A stretch of 6,465 bases of DNA from Nanohaloarchaea archaeon PL-Br10_U2g5. GTDB lineage: Archaea > Halobacteriota > Halobacteria > Halobacteriales > Haloferacaceae. The DNA lies in NCBI GenBank assembly GCA_001564205.1, contig LKMY01000100.1, positions 1 through 6,465 of the forward strand, given 5' to 3'. This document shows, one piece after another, positions 1 through 6,114 of this stretch. Both the position numbers and the translations under genes were made by a program. Below the pieces are notes generated by a model. It saw nothing but the letters and a program-made list of their open reading frames with translations, ran no database searches and had not been told where the DNA came from. Numbering within the stretch: the first letter of the stretch is position 1; each line of letters opens with the position of its first letter.

Positions 1-83
1 GACTCCGCAACGGTGCGGAGGTACGCAGCAATTTCTTCCCGGCTCCGACTGCTCTCCGATTCGAACAAGACTTCTTCAGGCAT
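1..83 (-). CDS. Amphi-Trp domain protein, N-terminal part only
   Basis: Read on the minus strand, an ATG at 83-81 opens a frame of 27 codons that runs off the left edge. It begins MPEEVLFESESSRSREEIA and continues AYLRTVAE. The short strand (EVLFESE), then SRE and a helix with IAAYLR, matches the start of the small haloarchaeal amphi-Trp domain proteins, which have no settled function. This is recognition from memory of the family pattern, and the Trp-containing part lies outside the window. The ATG is supported by a TATA-like element about 27 bases upstream, which predicts a leaderless transcript. The gene is divergent from hemC, with 117 bases between the starts. Confidence 0.72.
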   Translation of the reverse strand, partial: MPEEVLFESESSRSREEIAAYLRTVAE

Positions 84-104
84 ACGAGAACTAACGTTAA
101 GCAA

Positions 105-114
105 GATAATAAAA
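105..114 (-). promoter_or_regulatory. TATA-like box for the amphi-Trp gene
   Basis: On the minus strand the bases read TTTTATTATC, centred about 26-27 bases before the ATG at 83. This is the spacing expected for an archaeal TATA box and a transcript that starts at or next to the start codon. A perfect 8-base palindrome, TAACGTTA, sits at 92-99 between this box and the start codon. It could be an operator, but an 8-base palindrome may arise by chance. Confidence 0.6.
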
Positions 115-170
115 CCACTCGCGAAGCTGCTTACCGGACACGTCCCCGCTCGGCGAGGCGAACTAATGCC

Positions 171-178
171 CTTTTGAA
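171..178 (+). promoter_or_regulatory. TATA-like box for hemC and its operon
   Basis: The bases CTTTTGAA are centred about 27 bases before the ATG at 201. The surroundings are GC-rich, so this fits a weak haloarchaeal TATA element driving a leaderless hemC transcript. A TTG at 174, in frame with hemC, falls inside the box, so the transcript would start downstream of it. This argues against the longer reading of HemC. Confidence 0.5.
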
Positions 179-200
179 CGCAGGGGACCTCACATCGAGT

Positions 201-1397
201 ATGACCGATACGCTCAGGCTCGCCACTCGCGGGTCGGATCTGGCCGTCCGGCAGGCCGGAACCGTCCGCGACGCCCTGTCGAGCCGCCGCCGCGATGTCG
301 AACTCCGGCGCGTCGAGACCCGCGGTGACCAGATTCCCGACGAGCTGATCCATCGGCTCGGAAAGACCGGCGCGTTCGTGCGCGCGCTCGACGAGGAGGT
401 GCTCTCCGGCGACGCCGACCTCGCCGTCCACTCGCTGAAAGACGTCCCCACCGAGGGGATGGACGATATGGTCGTTGCCGGCGTTCCCGAGCGCGCACCG
501 TCGGGCGATGTGCTCGTCCACCCTGACGGGCTCGGGATTGCAGATCTCCCCGCTGGCGCCGTCATCGGGACCGGTTCGCTTCGTCGAACCGCGCAGATCA
601 AGGCCTCGCGGCCGGATCTGGTCGTCGAACCGCTCCGCGGAAACGTCGACACCCGGATCGCGAAGCTCCTCGCGCCCGGACTGCAGGCTGAACACGAGCG
701 TCGGCTGATCGCGTCGGGAGAAGACCGCGCGATGACGGCCGAGACAGGCGGCGGAAGCGAGACTAACGAGGGCGACACCGCCGAGGTCGACGAGGAGTTC
801 GACCGTACCGTCGAGGAGTGGTTTGACTCGCTCTCCGACCTCGAGCGATCGGCGATGGAGCGGAAAGTCGAGACGGAGTACGATGCCATCGTCCTCGCCG
901 AGGCGGGACTTCGCCGCTCCGATCTGTACCACGACGTGGAGACGACGCGGCTCCCCCGCGAGGAGTTCGTCCCCGCCGCCGGCCAGGGCGCCATCGCCGT
1001 GACCGCGACCGATCCCGACGTGATCGAGGACGTCCGGTCTACGATCGATCACCCGCGAACGCGGGTCGCGGTCACCGTCGAGCGGACGGTCTTGGGCGAG
1101 CTCAACGGCGGCTGTGTCGCCCCGATCGGCGTTTCCGCGTTCGTCCGCGGCGAACACGTCCACACGCGGGTTCGCGTGCTGTCGACGGACGGCACCGAAG
1201 AGGTGGCCGACACCCGCGACCTTCCGATCCGGTCGCACGCGAAAGCCGCCGAGGAGTTCGCAGCAGACTTAGCAGACCGGGGTGCTGCGGACCTGATCGC
1301 GGCGGCGCGCGAGGAGACGGAAGGCGTCGAGCCGGCTCGCGAGGAGGGAGACGAGCCGGAACCGACCAGCGAAGAGGCGGAACAGAGCGATGAGTGA
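201..1397 (+). CDS. hemC: Hydroxymethylbilane synthase (porphobilinogen deaminase)
   Basis: A cytosolic enzyme of 398 residues that joins four porphobilinogen units into linear hydroxymethylbilane, the precursor of all tetrapyrroles. Visible family motifs, in order: LRLATRGSDLAV (5-16), TRGD, the HSLKDVP segment with the catalytic Asp at 81, GTGSLRR, PLRGNVDTRIAKL (144-156), EYDAIVLAEAGL (226-237), PAAGQGAIAV, and LNGGCVAPIG with the dipyrromethane cofactor Cys at 305. All expected catalytic features are present. Bacterial enzymes are about 310 residues. The extra length here is an acidic insert of about 65 residues at 157-225, between the RGNV motif and EYDA, plus an acidic tail at 371-398. 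The ATG at 201 is chosen over an in-frame TTG at 174 because the family motif begins right after it and a TATA-like box overlaps the TTG. The end overlaps the next gene by 8 bases, so the genes are probably co-transcribed and translationally coupled. Confidence 0.97.
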   Translation: MTDTLRLATRGSDLAVRQAGTVRDALSSRRRDVELRRVETRGDQIPDELIHRLGKTGAFVRALDEEVLSGDADLAVHSLKDVPTEGMDDMVVAGVPERAPSGDVLVHPDGLGIADLPAGAVIGTGSLRRTAQIKASRPDLVVEPLRGNVDTRIAKLLAPGLQAEHERRLIASGEDRAMTAETGGGSETNEGDTAEVDEEFDRTVEEWFDSLSDLERSAMERKVETEYDAIVLAEAGLRRSDLYHDVETTRLPREEFVPAAGQGAIAVTATDPDVIEDVRSTIDHPRTRVAVTVERTVLGELNGGCVAPIGVSAFVRGEHVHTRVRVLSTDGTEEVADTRDLPIRSHAKAAEEFAADLADRGAADLIAAAREETEGVEPAREEGDEPEPTSEEAEQSDE

Positions 1398-2265
1398 CGG
1401 AGAGACGGACGCGTCCCCGACTCGCACGCGTGAGAACGAGGCTGACACTGCGGGAAAAGTGTCCCTCGTCGGCTCCGGCCCGGGCGATCCGGACCTGTTG
1501 ACGGTGAAGGCGGCGCGGCTGATCGAGTCGGCAGACGTCGTACTCCACGACAAGCTTCCGGGTCCGAAGATCCTTGGGCAGATTCCGGCCGCAAAACGCG
1601 AGGACGTGGGAAAACGCGCCGGCGGCGAGTGGACGCCGCAGGAGTACACGAACCGTCGGCTGGTCGAATTGGCCCGCGAGGGCAAGCATGTTGTGCGGCT
1701 CAAAGGGGGCGACCCATTTGTATTCGGTCGCGGCGGCGAGGAGGCCGAACACCTCGCTGATGCAGGGATTTCGTTCGAGATCGTACCGGGCGTCACCTCA
1801 GCGATCGCGGGCCCTGCAGTCGCCGGTATTCCGGTCACCCACCGCGATCACACCTCCTCCGTCTCGTTCGTCACCGGTCACGAGGATCCGACGAAAGACG
1901 AGTCTGCAGTTGATTGGGGGGCGCTCGCAGCGACGGGCGGCACGATCGTCGTGTTGATGGGCGTCGGTAAGCTGCCGGCGTACACCGCCGAACTCCGCGC
2001 TGCCGGACTCGACGGCGGCACGCCCGTCGCCTTAGTCGAGCGGGCGACGTGGCCAGACATGCGAGTCGCAACGGGCACGCTCGACACGATCGTCGACATC
2101 CGCGACGAGGAGGGGATTGAGCCCCCGGCGATTACGGTGATCGGCGACGTGGCCGCCACCCGTGATCGGGTTTTCGCGTTCCTCGATGACGGCGGGTCGA
2201 CATCGGTTCAAAACGGGCGGATCGACGAAACCGAGTCGAATCCCGACCGGGGTGACGACGCATGA
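1390..2265 (+). CDS. cobA: Uroporphyrinogen-III C-methyltransferase (SUMT)
   Basis: A SAM-dependent enzyme of 291 residues that methylates uroporphyrinogen III at C2 and C7, giving precorrin-2 and two SAH. Precorrin-2 feeds cobalamin, siroheme and, in archaea, siroheme-derived heme. The tetrapyrrole methylase fold is clear: VGSGPGDPDLLTVKAARLI (27-45, usual VGAGPGDP), the DVVLHD strand, VRLKGGDPFVFGRGGEE (102-118), and EIVPGVTSAIAGPAVAGIPV followed by THR (130-152), which together form the SAM and substrate pocket. VVLMGVGKLP matches the later family motif. There is no fused CysG/Met8-like or HemD domain, so this is the single-function form. Residues 1-22 and about 266-291 are polar, acidic and low in complexity. 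The ATG at 1390 overlaps the hemC end by 8 bases. Only a weak Shine-Dalgarno-like GAGGCGG (1374-1380) precedes it, so translational coupling is likely. Confidence 0.96.
   Translation: MSDGETDASPTRTRENEADTAGKVSLVGSGPGDPDLLTVKAARLIESADVVLHDKLPGPKILGQIPAAKREDVGKRAGGEWTPQEYTNRRLVELAREGKHVVRLKGGDPFVFGRGGEEAEHLADAGISFEIVPGVTSAIAGPAVAGIPVTHRDHTSSVSFVTGHEDPTKDESAVDWGALAATGGTIVVLMGVGKLPAYTAELRAAGLDGGTPVALVERATWPDMRVATGTLDTIVDIRDEEGIEPPAITVIGDVAATRDRVFAFLDDGGSTSVQNGRIDETESNPDRGDDA
2249..2255 (+). promoter_or_regulatory. Ribosome binding site of hemD
   Basis: GGGGTGA lies 6 bases before the hemD ATG, inside the end of the SUMT gene. It is one base short of the archaeal GGAGGTGA consensus. As an internal operon gene, hemD would need such a site, unlike the leaderless first genes of this window. 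Confidence 0.5.
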
Positions 2266-3086
2266 CCGATACTCGCGAGGGTGACACGGCTACGGGGACT
2301 GATTCGAGTAACGGGATCGACGCCGCCGACAGCGGCACACCCCGAGTCGCCGTCTTTCGCCCGAACGACGAGCGGATCGACGACGCCGTGACGCTACTGA
2401 AATCGCTCGGTGTCGAGCCAGTCGCGGACCCCATGCTCGCGGTCGATCCAACGGGTGCGATCCCGACGGGCGCTGCGTACGTGATCCTCACGAGCAAGAC
2501 GGGGGTCGAACTCGCCGCCGAAGCCGGATGGGAGCCGGGCGACGCGACCCTCGTCGCTATCGGCCCTGCGACCGCGGCGGCCGCAAGCGACGCCGGTTGG
2601 ACCGTTGATATCGTTCCCGACGAGTACACTTCCGCGGGACTGGTCGATGCCCTCGACGGCGCGGTCCAGGGCGAACGCGTCGAAGTGGCGCGCTCGGACC
2701 ACGGCAGCGACGTGCTCCTCGACGGACTTCGCGAGGTTGGTGCCGATGTGAACGAGACGGTGTTATACCGGCTGACGCGACCGGATAACGCGGGCGAATC
2801 GGCGTCGCTGGCCGCTACGGGCGAACTCGACGCGGTCGCGTTTACCTCCTCGCTCACCGTCGTTCACTTTCTCGACGCAGCCGCCGATCGGGGCATTCAC
2901 GAGGAGGCGCTCACCGGACTGAACGACGCCGTTGTCGGTGCGATCGGCGCGCCGACCGCGGAGACGGCCGCCGAGCACGGGATCGATGTCGATGTCGTTC
3001 CCGAAGACGCGGCGTTCGACTCGCTCGCGGAGGCCGTCGTTGCGGCGGTGACCGCGGTGGCAAGCGATGCGGAGCAAACAACGTAA
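2262..3086 (+). CDS. hemD: Uroporphyrinogen-III synthase
   Basis: A protein of 274 residues that closes hydroxymethylbilane to uroporphyrinogen III with inversion of ring D, linking HemC to SUMT. HemD sequences diverge strongly, so the call rests on the two-lobe pattern and on context. Lobe one starts with RVAVFRP (28-34) and has YVILTSKTGVEL (73-84). It then returns with DATLVAIGPATAAAASDAGW (94-113) and the linker IVPDEYTSAGLVDAL. Lobe two has RVEVARSD (139-146), the conserved Tyr in VLYR (167-170), LDAVAFTSSLTVVHFL (189-204) and VVGAIGAPTAETAAEHGI (224-241). The two IGxxTAxxAxxxG repeats are typical. Residues 1-27 are a polar, Asp/Thr-rich extension not needed for the fold. The ATG overlaps the SUMT stop in an ATGA arrangement and has a good ribosome binding site. 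No gene follows closely, so this ends the operon. Confidence 0.92.
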   Translation: MTDTREGDTATGTDSSNGIDAADSGTPRVAVFRPNDERIDDAVTLLKSLGVEPVADPMLAVDPTGAIPTGAAYVILTSKTGVELAAEAGWEPGDATLVAIGPATAAAASDAGWTVDIVPDEYTSAGLVDALDGAVQGERVEVARSDHGSDVLLDGLREVGADVNETVLYRLTRPDNAGESASLAATGELDAVAFTSSLTVVHFLDAAADRGIHEEALTGLNDAVVGAIGAPTAETAAEHGIDVDVVPEDAAFDSLAEAVVAAVTAVASDAEQTT

Positions 3087-3328
3087 CTGGTCGGAACAGC
3101 GTGGGATCTGCTGTGCAACAGACGACAAACGATCGATAATTCTCCGCGGTATCGGGTTCTCACTCTCGATAGCGAAATCGTCGTTTGCTCGATCGAATCG
3201 GCAGTCGGAAGCAACCCTCCAGATTCTCGGCGTTTGAGATGGATTTCAGATCTCAGTATCGAACCCTACATATCAAACACAATAATTTGGTCCGTATATT
3301 TATATTCAGAGATGTGATATGGGTTCGC
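3087..3328. other. Non-coding gap with AT-rich promoter end
   Basis: I see no supported gene in this stretch; the frames that cross it are extensions or antisense of neighbours. No clear T-rich terminator follows hemD. The right half, about 3230-3320, is markedly AT-richer than the rest of the window. It holds two small dyads: TGAGAT/ATCTCA with a 9-base spacer (3235-3255) and CAAA/TTTG with an 8-base spacer (3274-3289). The second ends 9 bases before the TATA box at 3299, where archaeal activators often bind. Both are short and may be chance. Confidence 0.5.
3299..3306 (+). promoter_or_regulatory. TATA box of the STAS-like gene
   Basis: TTTATATT is centred about 27 bases before the ATG at 3329. 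It is the best TATA match in the window and predicts a leaderless transcript beginning at that ATG. This decides the start codon against longer readings from a GTG at 3314 or a TTG at 3185, both of which lie upstream of the predicted transcript start. Confidence 0.75.
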
Positions 3329-3727
3329 ATGGAATCGAGCGAGCGATGGGCGACACGGATCGACGACGCGACACTCGTCGTCGAGTTCCCACACGGAACG
3401 GGATTGAGCCCCGACGACGCCGACGCGCTGCTCGATCGGTGGCGGACCGTCACCGCTGATCGTCGGATCGAGGCCGTCGTGATCGTCGTGCGGACGAGTC
3501 GCCCCTGCTCCGACGCCGGTCGGCGAGCGCTCAGAGAGTCCACACAGATCGCGGTCGCCCGCGGCGTGGTTCGGTTCGCCATCGTCGGCGAACGCTCGAA
3601 ACGGCGGTACCTGAAGCGGACGATCGATATCGAGGACGTAGACGCCGAGGCGTTCAACGACTCTGCGACCGCGATCACGTGGGCGAAATCGTCCGAGCCG
3701 TCGCGTCCGCTTGAGTCACCGAGCTAA
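3329..3727 (+). CDS. Small single-domain protein, possibly STAS-like; function unknown
   Basis: A 132-residue soluble protein that I do not recognise by family name. Predicted from sequence pattern, it has strand ATLVVEF (14-20), helix SPDDADALLDRWRTV (27-41), strand IEAVVIVVRT (47-56), helix SDAGRRALRESTQIAVARG (61-79), strand VRFAIVGE (81-88), and a final helix AFNDSATAITWAKSSE (108-123). This order resembles STAS domains of anti-sigma-factor antagonists, and SDAG (61-64) falls where those carry the phosphorylated DSSG loop. The match is by shape and position only. The middle (89-97) is basic (KRRYLKR), unlike its acidic neighbours, and could contact nucleic acid or an anionic partner. There is no signal peptide or membrane segment. 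It stands alone with its own strong promoter, 242 bases after hemD, and converges on the deaminase gene with 23 bases between them. The coding status is supported by codon bias and promoter; the fold call is tentative. Confidence 0.7.
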   Translation: MESSERWATRIDDATLVVEFPHGTGLSPDDADALLDRWRTVTADRRIEAVVIVVRTSRPCSDAGRRALRESTQIAVARGVVRFAIVGERSKRRYLKRTIDIEDVDAEAFNDSATAITWAKSSEPSRPLESPS

Positions 3728-3741
3728 CCGATTCACTGACC

Positions 3742-3746
3742 TTTTT
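3742..3746 (+). terminator. Possible T-tract terminator
   Basis: Five T residues follow the stop of the STAS-like gene by 14 bases, in the 23-base gap between the two convergent genes. Archaeal termination often uses short T-runs without a hairpin. No matching A-run for the opposite direction is seen in the gap, so the deaminase transcript probably ends inside or beyond the STAS-like gene. Confidence 0.35.
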
Positions 3747-3750
3747 CGAG

Positions 3751-5097
3751 TCATCGGTTTGTGGTCGATCGGCGCCCGGAAGCCGTCTCTATCCCCGCTT
3801 CTTCGACGACGCGCTTCGCGTGATGCGTCGCGCGCTGACGAACCGCGTCGGCGTCGATCCCGACGTGCTCGCCGTCATCGTACCGGACCGCTCCGTCGAC
3901 CATTGTGAAAACGACGTCGTCGCCGTGAGCGGCGTAGACGAGATGCGAGAGCGGGTCGTGGACCGGCGTCGCCCGCGTGTGATCGGTCGTCAGTCCGATC
4001 ACGTCGGCGCGCTGACCCTCTCGGAGCGTGCCGAGGCGGTCGAAGCCCGCCGCGCGAGCGCCGTTCGTCGTCGCCATCTCGAAAACCGTCGCGGCCGGAA
4101 GGCGGGTCGGGTCGAGAGCGTTCACCTTTCCGAGCAGGCTCGCTTGCCGCATCTCGGTGAACGGATCGAGAGTGTTGTTACATGGCGGCCCGTCATTGCC
4201 GAGCGCGACCGTGATCCCGCGGTCGAGGTAGTCGTGGACCGGCGCGATCCCCGACGCGAGTTTCATGTTCGAGGACGGGCAGTGGGTGACGACCGTATCG
4301 GTCTCGGCGAGCACCTCCCGCTCGCGCTCGTCGGTGTGAACGCAGTGGGCTAGGGTGACGTCTGGGCCGGTGAGTCCGACCTCGTCGAGCCAACGGAGGT
4401 TTCGCTTCCCGGTGTCGGCCTCGACCCTCTCGATCTCGTCGAGGTTCTCGCTGGCGTGGGTGTGGATCGTGACGCCGTCGTATCGGTCGGCCAGCTCGCG
4501 ACAGCCGCGGAGACACGCCTCGCTGCAGGTGACGGCGAACCGCGGGGTGATCGCGTACCGAACGCGACCCTCGGCGGCGCCGTGGTATTCGCGAATGAGC
4601 GCCTCGCTCTCGGCGAGCGCGGCGTCAGTCTCTTCTAAGAGTCCTTCGGGAGACCGCTTGTCCATGAGCACCTTTCCGAGACGCGCACGGATCCCCGTCT
4701 CGATCGCGGCTTCGAACGCCTCGTCGGCGTGGTTCACAGAGAGGTGGTCGACGACCGTCGTCGTTCCGGATTCGAGACACTCTAGGTAGCCGAGCTCGGC
4801 CGCGGCACGGGTCGAATCGGCGTCTAACGCCGCCTCCATCGGGAGCACGGCGTCGAACAGCCAATCGAGGAGTTCGGCGTCGTCGGCGATCCCTCGCCCG
4901 AGCGACTGAACCGAGTGAACGTGCCCCCCGATCAGACCGGGCGCGACGAGATCGGCCTCGCGTCGGTCGTGATCGGGGTACCGTTCACGGAGCGCGTCTC
5001 CCTCGCCGACCGCGGCGATCGTCGCTCCCTCGACGACGACCGCGCCGTTCGGAATAACGGTCTCGGGGTCCGCGACGACAGTTCCGGCAATCAACAT
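3751..5097 (-). CDS. Amidohydrolase: probable 5'-deoxyadenosine/SAH/MTA deaminase
   Basis: A 448-residue zinc-type amidohydrolase that would deaminate an adenine nucleoside (5'-deoxyadenosine, methylthioadenosine or S-adenosylhomocysteine) to the inosine form. After a beta-sandwich start (MLIAGTVVADPETVIPNGAV), the barrel carries all expected metal and catalytic groups: APGLIGGHVHSVQSLGRG with His59 and His61, HTHASE with His214 and Glu217, LAHCVHTDE with His251, and LGNDGPPCNN with Asp302. The 51-residue His-to-Asp spacing matches that of the SAH deaminase family. GKVLMD, YAITPRFAVTC, THCPSSNMKLASGIAPV and VFEMATTNGARAAG follow bacterial proteins annotated as 5'-deoxyadenosine deaminase, hence the call. 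The substrate cannot be decided from sequence. The ATG at 5097 is chosen because the beta-sandwich starts there and a TATA-like box precedes it; the 95-codon upstream extension reads antisense through the next gene and has no family resemblance. It is divergent from the eIF2B-like gene. Confidence 0.88.
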   Translation of the reverse strand: MLIAGTVVADPETVIPNGAVVVEGATIAAVGEGDALRERYPDHDRREADLVAPGLIGGHVHSVQSLGRGIADDAELLDWLFDAVLPMEAALDADSTRAAAELGYLECLESGTTTVVDHLSVNHADEAFEAAIETGIRARLGKVLMDKRSPEGLLEETDAALAESEALIREYHGAAEGRVRYAITPRFAVTCSEACLRGCRELADRYDGVTIHTHASENLDEIERVEADTGKRNLRWLDEVGLTGPDVTLAHCVHTDEREREVLAETDTVVTHCPSSNMKLASGIAPVHDYLDRGITVALGNDGPPCNNTLDPFTEMRQASLLGKVNALDPTRLPAATVFEMATTNGARAAGFDRLGTLREGQRADVIGLTTDHTRATPVHDPLSHLVYAAHGDDVVFTMVDGAVRYDDGEHVGIDADAVRQRATHHAKRVVEEAGIETASGRRSTTNR

Positions 5098-5122
5098 GTC
5101 CGTCTGCTTCTGACGGTCGGTG

Positions 5123-5130
5123 GTTAAGAG
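5123..5130 (-). promoter_or_regulatory. Weak TATA-like box of the deaminase gene
   Basis: On the minus strand the bases read CTCTTAAC, centred about 29 bases before the ATG at 5097, which suggests a leader of zero to a few bases. The match is weak. A small dyad, CCGTC/GACGG with a 7-base spacer (5100-5116), lies between this box and the start codon, a position where a repressor would block transcription. Its arms are short and it may be chance. Confidence 0.4.
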
Positions 5131-5211
5131 GCTTACTGCCGCGGCCGACATCCACGCCGATCGTGGTCTGAGCGTCGTCGGGTCGAGCCGCCGAGTCAAC
5201 CCCGGAACCCC

Positions 5212-5219
5212 TTTTAATT
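5212..5219 (+). promoter_or_regulatory. TATA box of the eIF2B-like gene
   Basis: TTTTAATT is centred 24-27 bases before the ATG at 5239, fitting a leaderless transcript. An in-frame TTG at 5218 lies at the edge of this box and is therefore unlikely to be the start. The box is flanked by CCCC (5208-5211) and GGGGG (5220-5224), giving an imperfect dyad centred on it. Confidence 0.7.
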
Positions 5220-5238
5220 GGGGGAACAACCCTCGGGT

Positions 5239-6081
5239 ATGATCGACGAGACCGTCGCCGAGATCCGGGCGATGCGGACTCACAGCACGTCGGCGGTGGC
5301 CGTGAAGGCGACGCAGTCGCTGTCGGAGCTGCTCGACCGCGAGTATATGACCGTCGACGAGTTCGAGCGTGACCTCGAACACAACGCGGGCGTGTTGCGC
5401 CGCTCGAACCCCTCACACGCGGCGCTTCACAACGCGATGCGCGAGGTCGAACGCTCGATCATCGGCGAGCCGACTGGCGTCGAGGACGCCAAACAGCTTC
5501 TCGAAGAGACGATCGACCGGGTCGTCGACGGCATCGAGACGGCGAAAGGGGAAGCCGCGGCCAACGCCGCGGAGCACATCAACGACGGCGACACCCTCTT
5601 GATTCACGACTACTCGACGACCGTGCTGGAGGCTGTCGAAAACGCCGTACGAGACGGCTCTCACCTGACCGTCTACGTGACTGAGGCGCGTCCGCGTACG
5701 CTCGGCCGAAAGAGCGCTCGCGTACTCGCCGGGATGTCTCGCGTCGACGTCCGGATGGTCGTCGACAGCGCGATGGGGTACGCCCTGCGAGACTGCGACC
5801 GCGTCCTGCTGGGGATCACTTGTATCACCGGCGGCACCTACTACAACCGGATCGGCACCTTTCCGCTTGTCGTCACTGCTCGAGAGCTCGGCGTTCCCGT
5901 TACCGCCGTCGGTTCCGGCGCGAAGACCATCGAGGAGTTCCGCTTCGAAAACGAGTTCCGCGACGCGGTCGAGGTGATGCGCGAGCCGGTCGAGGGCGTC
6001 ACGATCGAGAATCCGAGCTACGACGCGACGCCGATCGGGATGATCGACACCGTGATCACCGACGAGGGTATCGTCGAGTAG
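5239..6081 (+). CDS. eIF2B-like protein related to ribose-1,5-bisphosphate isomerase, catalytic residues replaced
   Basis: A 280-residue protein of the eIF2B/isomerase superfamily. Residues 1-115 are a helical domain; from about 118 comes the Rossmann-like domain: DTLLIHDYSTTVLEAVENAV (118-137), VYVTEARPRTLGRKSARVLA (145-164), VVDSAMGYAL (174-183), CDRVLLGITCITGGTYYNRIGT (186-207), and the family ending NPSYDATPIGMIDTVITDEG (258-277). In the archaeal ribose-1,5-bisphosphate isomerase of the AMP-degradation pathway, the first motif is THC-H-S and the fourth is GAD, supplying Cys133 and Asp202 (Thermococcus numbering, from memory). Here these are Asp124 (IHDYS) and Thr194 (GIT). Isomerase activity is therefore doubtful, although databases would probably give that name or translation initiation factor 2B. 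It may bind a sugar phosphate or nucleotide, or have a regulatory or structural role. The ATG is fixed by the TATA box. It shares a 141-base divergent promoter region with the deaminase gene. Confidence 0.88.
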   Translation: MIDETVAEIRAMRTHSTSAVAVKATQSLSELLDREYMTVDEFERDLEHNAGVLRRSNPSHAALHNAMREVERSIIGEPTGVEDAKQLLEETIDRVVDGIETAKGEAAANAAEHINDGDTLLIHDYSTTVLEAVENAVRDGSHLTVYVTEARPRTLGRKSARVLAGMSRVDVRMVVDSAMGYALRDCDRVLLGITCITGGTYYNRIGTFPLVVTARELGVPVTAVGSGAKTIEEFRFENEFRDAVEVMREPVEGVTIENPSYDATPIGMIDTVITDEGIVE

Positions 6082-6114
6082 TTACCGAGCCGAGCCACGC
6101 CTTCGGCAACGTGT

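Noticed and set aside
142..188. GTCCCC/GGGGAC pair spanning the hemC promoter
   Set aside because: Six-base arms separated by 35 bases in GC-rich DNA are not significant.
131..994. Long open frame antisense to hemC
   Set aside because: It is a Ser/Arg-rich translation opposite a gene with intact catalytic motifs, as expected from high-GC codon bias. It has no recognisable domain.
2132..2857. Long open frame antisense to hemD
   Set aside because: Its composition is that of an antisense shadow, it has no promoter, and the plus-strand gene is clearly real.
3126..3187. CAAACGA/TCGTTTG inverted repeat after hemD as a terminator
   Set aside because: The arms are only 7 bases with a 48-base spacer and no T-run. 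Such pairs are expected by chance.
3820..4353. Plus-strand open frame across the deaminase gene
   Set aside because: It lies opposite conserved metal-binding motifs of the deaminase and is rich in Arg and Val as shadow frames are. It has no promoter or domain.
5098..5382. 95-codon N-terminal extension of the deaminase
   Set aside because: It runs antisense through the eIF2B-like gene and the divergent promoters. The conserved fold begins at the ATG at 5097.
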